Positions 5,469-6,044 of a stretch of 6,044 bases of DNA are shown piece by piece. The notes under the pieces are model-generated. The model saw nothing but the letters and a program-made list of their open reading frames with translations, made no database searches and had not been told where the DNA came from. The stretch comes from Firmicutes bacterium UBA3553. GTDB taxonomy: Bacteria > Bacillota > Clostridia > Tissierellales > Sedimentibacteraceae. Numbering within the stretch: the first letter of the stretch is position 1; each line of letters begins with the position of its first letter. The stretch is taken from positions 11,665 through 17,708 of the forward strand of contig DFOA01000009.1 in NCBI GenBank assembly GCA_002381185.1, in the 5' to 3' direction. The translations under genes and the position numbers were made by a program.

Positions 5469-5471
5469 CTT

Positions 5472-6026
5472 ATGAATTATTTCAAACCAAACAAGACTAT
5501 ATTCGATGAATTTTTCGAACATAGGGATATGTTGATTATTCAGCATATGAATGGTGATATAAACAAAAAGGAGTATCTGGAGTTAAATTATAAATATATG
5601 CTTGAAAGAAACATTAAGCCGTTTCAGCGTATAGACAGCTTCGAAAAAGGAATGTACAACTATCAATATTATAATATGATGGCGAAGTACCACATGATGA
5701 TTGCCCAAGAAATTAAGGACAAAGGAAAGCACATCAGCTTTTACAGTAAATATTTGAATGAAGCTGATTATTATTATAATGAAAAGGATAAAACATCATT
5801 CCGTCTATTAAGATTTCTTCATTACGAAAATGTGGAAGCTTATTTTATTAAAATGGAATCTACAAATCTTGAAGGAAAGCTGTATGAAATTGTTCTGAGT
5901 GATTTTGAATATGCCGTTCTTCATTCTAAAAGCCTATGGCTTTTAGATGTGTTAAAAAAAGAAAATGTATTTTCTGAAAAAAGAAAAAAGTCTGTTATCG
6001 ATTATTATGTAAATTCAAAGTATTAA
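5472..6026 (+). CDS. Helical protein of unknown function (possibly DUF6648 family)
   Basis: This is a 184-residue soluble, mostly alpha-helical protein rich in Tyr, Lys, Glu and Asn, with no signal peptide, membrane segment or catalytic motif that I can recognise. Notable clusters are NYFKPNKTIFDEFFEHRD (2-19), KPFQRIDSFEKGMYNYQYYN (49-68) and YEIVLSDFEYAVLHSKSLWL (138-157). An aromatic-rich ADYYYNEKD lies in the middle. Many paired Tyr and His residues along helices suggest a helical bundle or repeat-like scaffold. It resembles, from memory, a conserved clostridial family named DUF6648, but I cannot confirm this. The start is set by the ribosome binding site at 5459-5468 and a promoter at 5403-5431. 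It follows the terminator of the P-loop gene, so it is separately transcribed. The gene is complete, with its TAA 18 bases before the window end. Confidence 0.8.
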   Translation: MNYFKPNKTIFDEFFEHRDMLIIQHMNGDINKKEYLELNYKYMLERNIKPFQRIDSFEKGMYNYQYYNMMAKYHMMIAQEIKDKGKHISFYSKYLNEADYYYNEKDKTSFRLLRFLHYENVEAYFIKMESTNLEGKLYEIVLSDFEYAVLHSKSLWLLDVLKKENVFSEKRKKSVIDYYVNSKY

Positions 6027-6032
6027 AGTAAA

Positions 6033-6042
6033 AAGGGGACGG
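6033..6042 (+). repeat. Second copy of a 10-base hairpin-arm sequence, cut by the window end
   Basis: AAGGGGACGG at 6033-6042 is identical to 3425-3434, the 5' arm of the DUF378 hairpin. It lies 6 bases after the stop of the last gene, the same relative place as the first copy. The other arm, if present, lies outside the window. It may be the start of a terminator or of a dispersed palindromic repeat. Confidence 0.4.
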
Positions 6043-6044
6043 GG

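Noticed and set aside
5403..5471. N-terminal extension of the last protein from TTG 5403 or ATG 5448
   Set aside because: The TTG forms part of a well-spaced -35, and neither start has a ribosome binding site.
1..6044. CRISPR array, tRNA, rRNA, riboswitch or phage module
   Set aside because: No regularly spaced repeats, cloverleaf, rRNA-like sequence, long structured leader or phage gene is visible on either strand.

Overview
The window is AT-rich, with strong AGGAGG-type ribosome binding sites and compact intergenic regions. Gene content (a DUF378 membrane protein, a YtqA-type radical SAM enzyme, a Cof-type HAD phosphatase, and a dihydrolipoyl dehydrogenase with its own lipoyl domain) points to a low-GC anaerobic Bacillota chromosome, most likely Clostridia or Tissierellia. 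That placement is inferred from composition and families, not from a marker gene. No rRNA, tRNA, CRISPR array, phage gene or transposase gene is visible.

Region 1 (1-2220) is a two-gene unit: a small AhpD-like/carboxymuconolactone decarboxylase-family protein, then a dihydrolipoyl dehydrogenase with an N-terminal lipoyl domain. It is closed by a strong terminator. The small protein has the AhpD catalytic spacing (E-x11-C-x2-C-x3-H). In mycobacteria AhpD is reduced by a lipoyl protein plus lipoamide dehydrogenase, so this pair could be a compact version of that electron chain. The start of the unit lies upstream of the window, so a 2-oxoacid or acetoin dehydrogenase setting is equally possible.

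Region 2 (2267-3459) carries a Cof-like HAD phosphatase transcribed from a promoter very close to its start codon, then a two-helix DUF378 membrane protein. A long hairpin terminator overlaps the DUF378 stop codon. Convergent to it is a 71-residue membrane-associated protein on the minus strand (3471-3686), whose first nine residues resemble the N terminus of mature CbiM cobalt-transport proteins. An AT-rich divergent spacer follows (3687-3856).

Region 3 (3783-6044) holds three plus-strand genes, each with its own recognisable promoter: a TIGR01212/YtqA-type radical SAM protein, a minimal 142-residue P-loop NTPase of unknown role, and a 184-residue helical protein of unknown function. The P-loop gene ends in a clear terminator. 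Promoter positions and ribosome binding sites move four starts inward from the longest ORF: 434, 2312, 4908 and 5472. The last ten bases of the window that can be matched repeat part of the DUF378 hairpin and may be the start of another copy of a dispersed palindrome.

No clearly new multi-gene system is visible. The best leads are the AhpD-like/lipoyl-Lpd pair, the small CbiM-like N-terminus protein, and the orphan P-loop protein.
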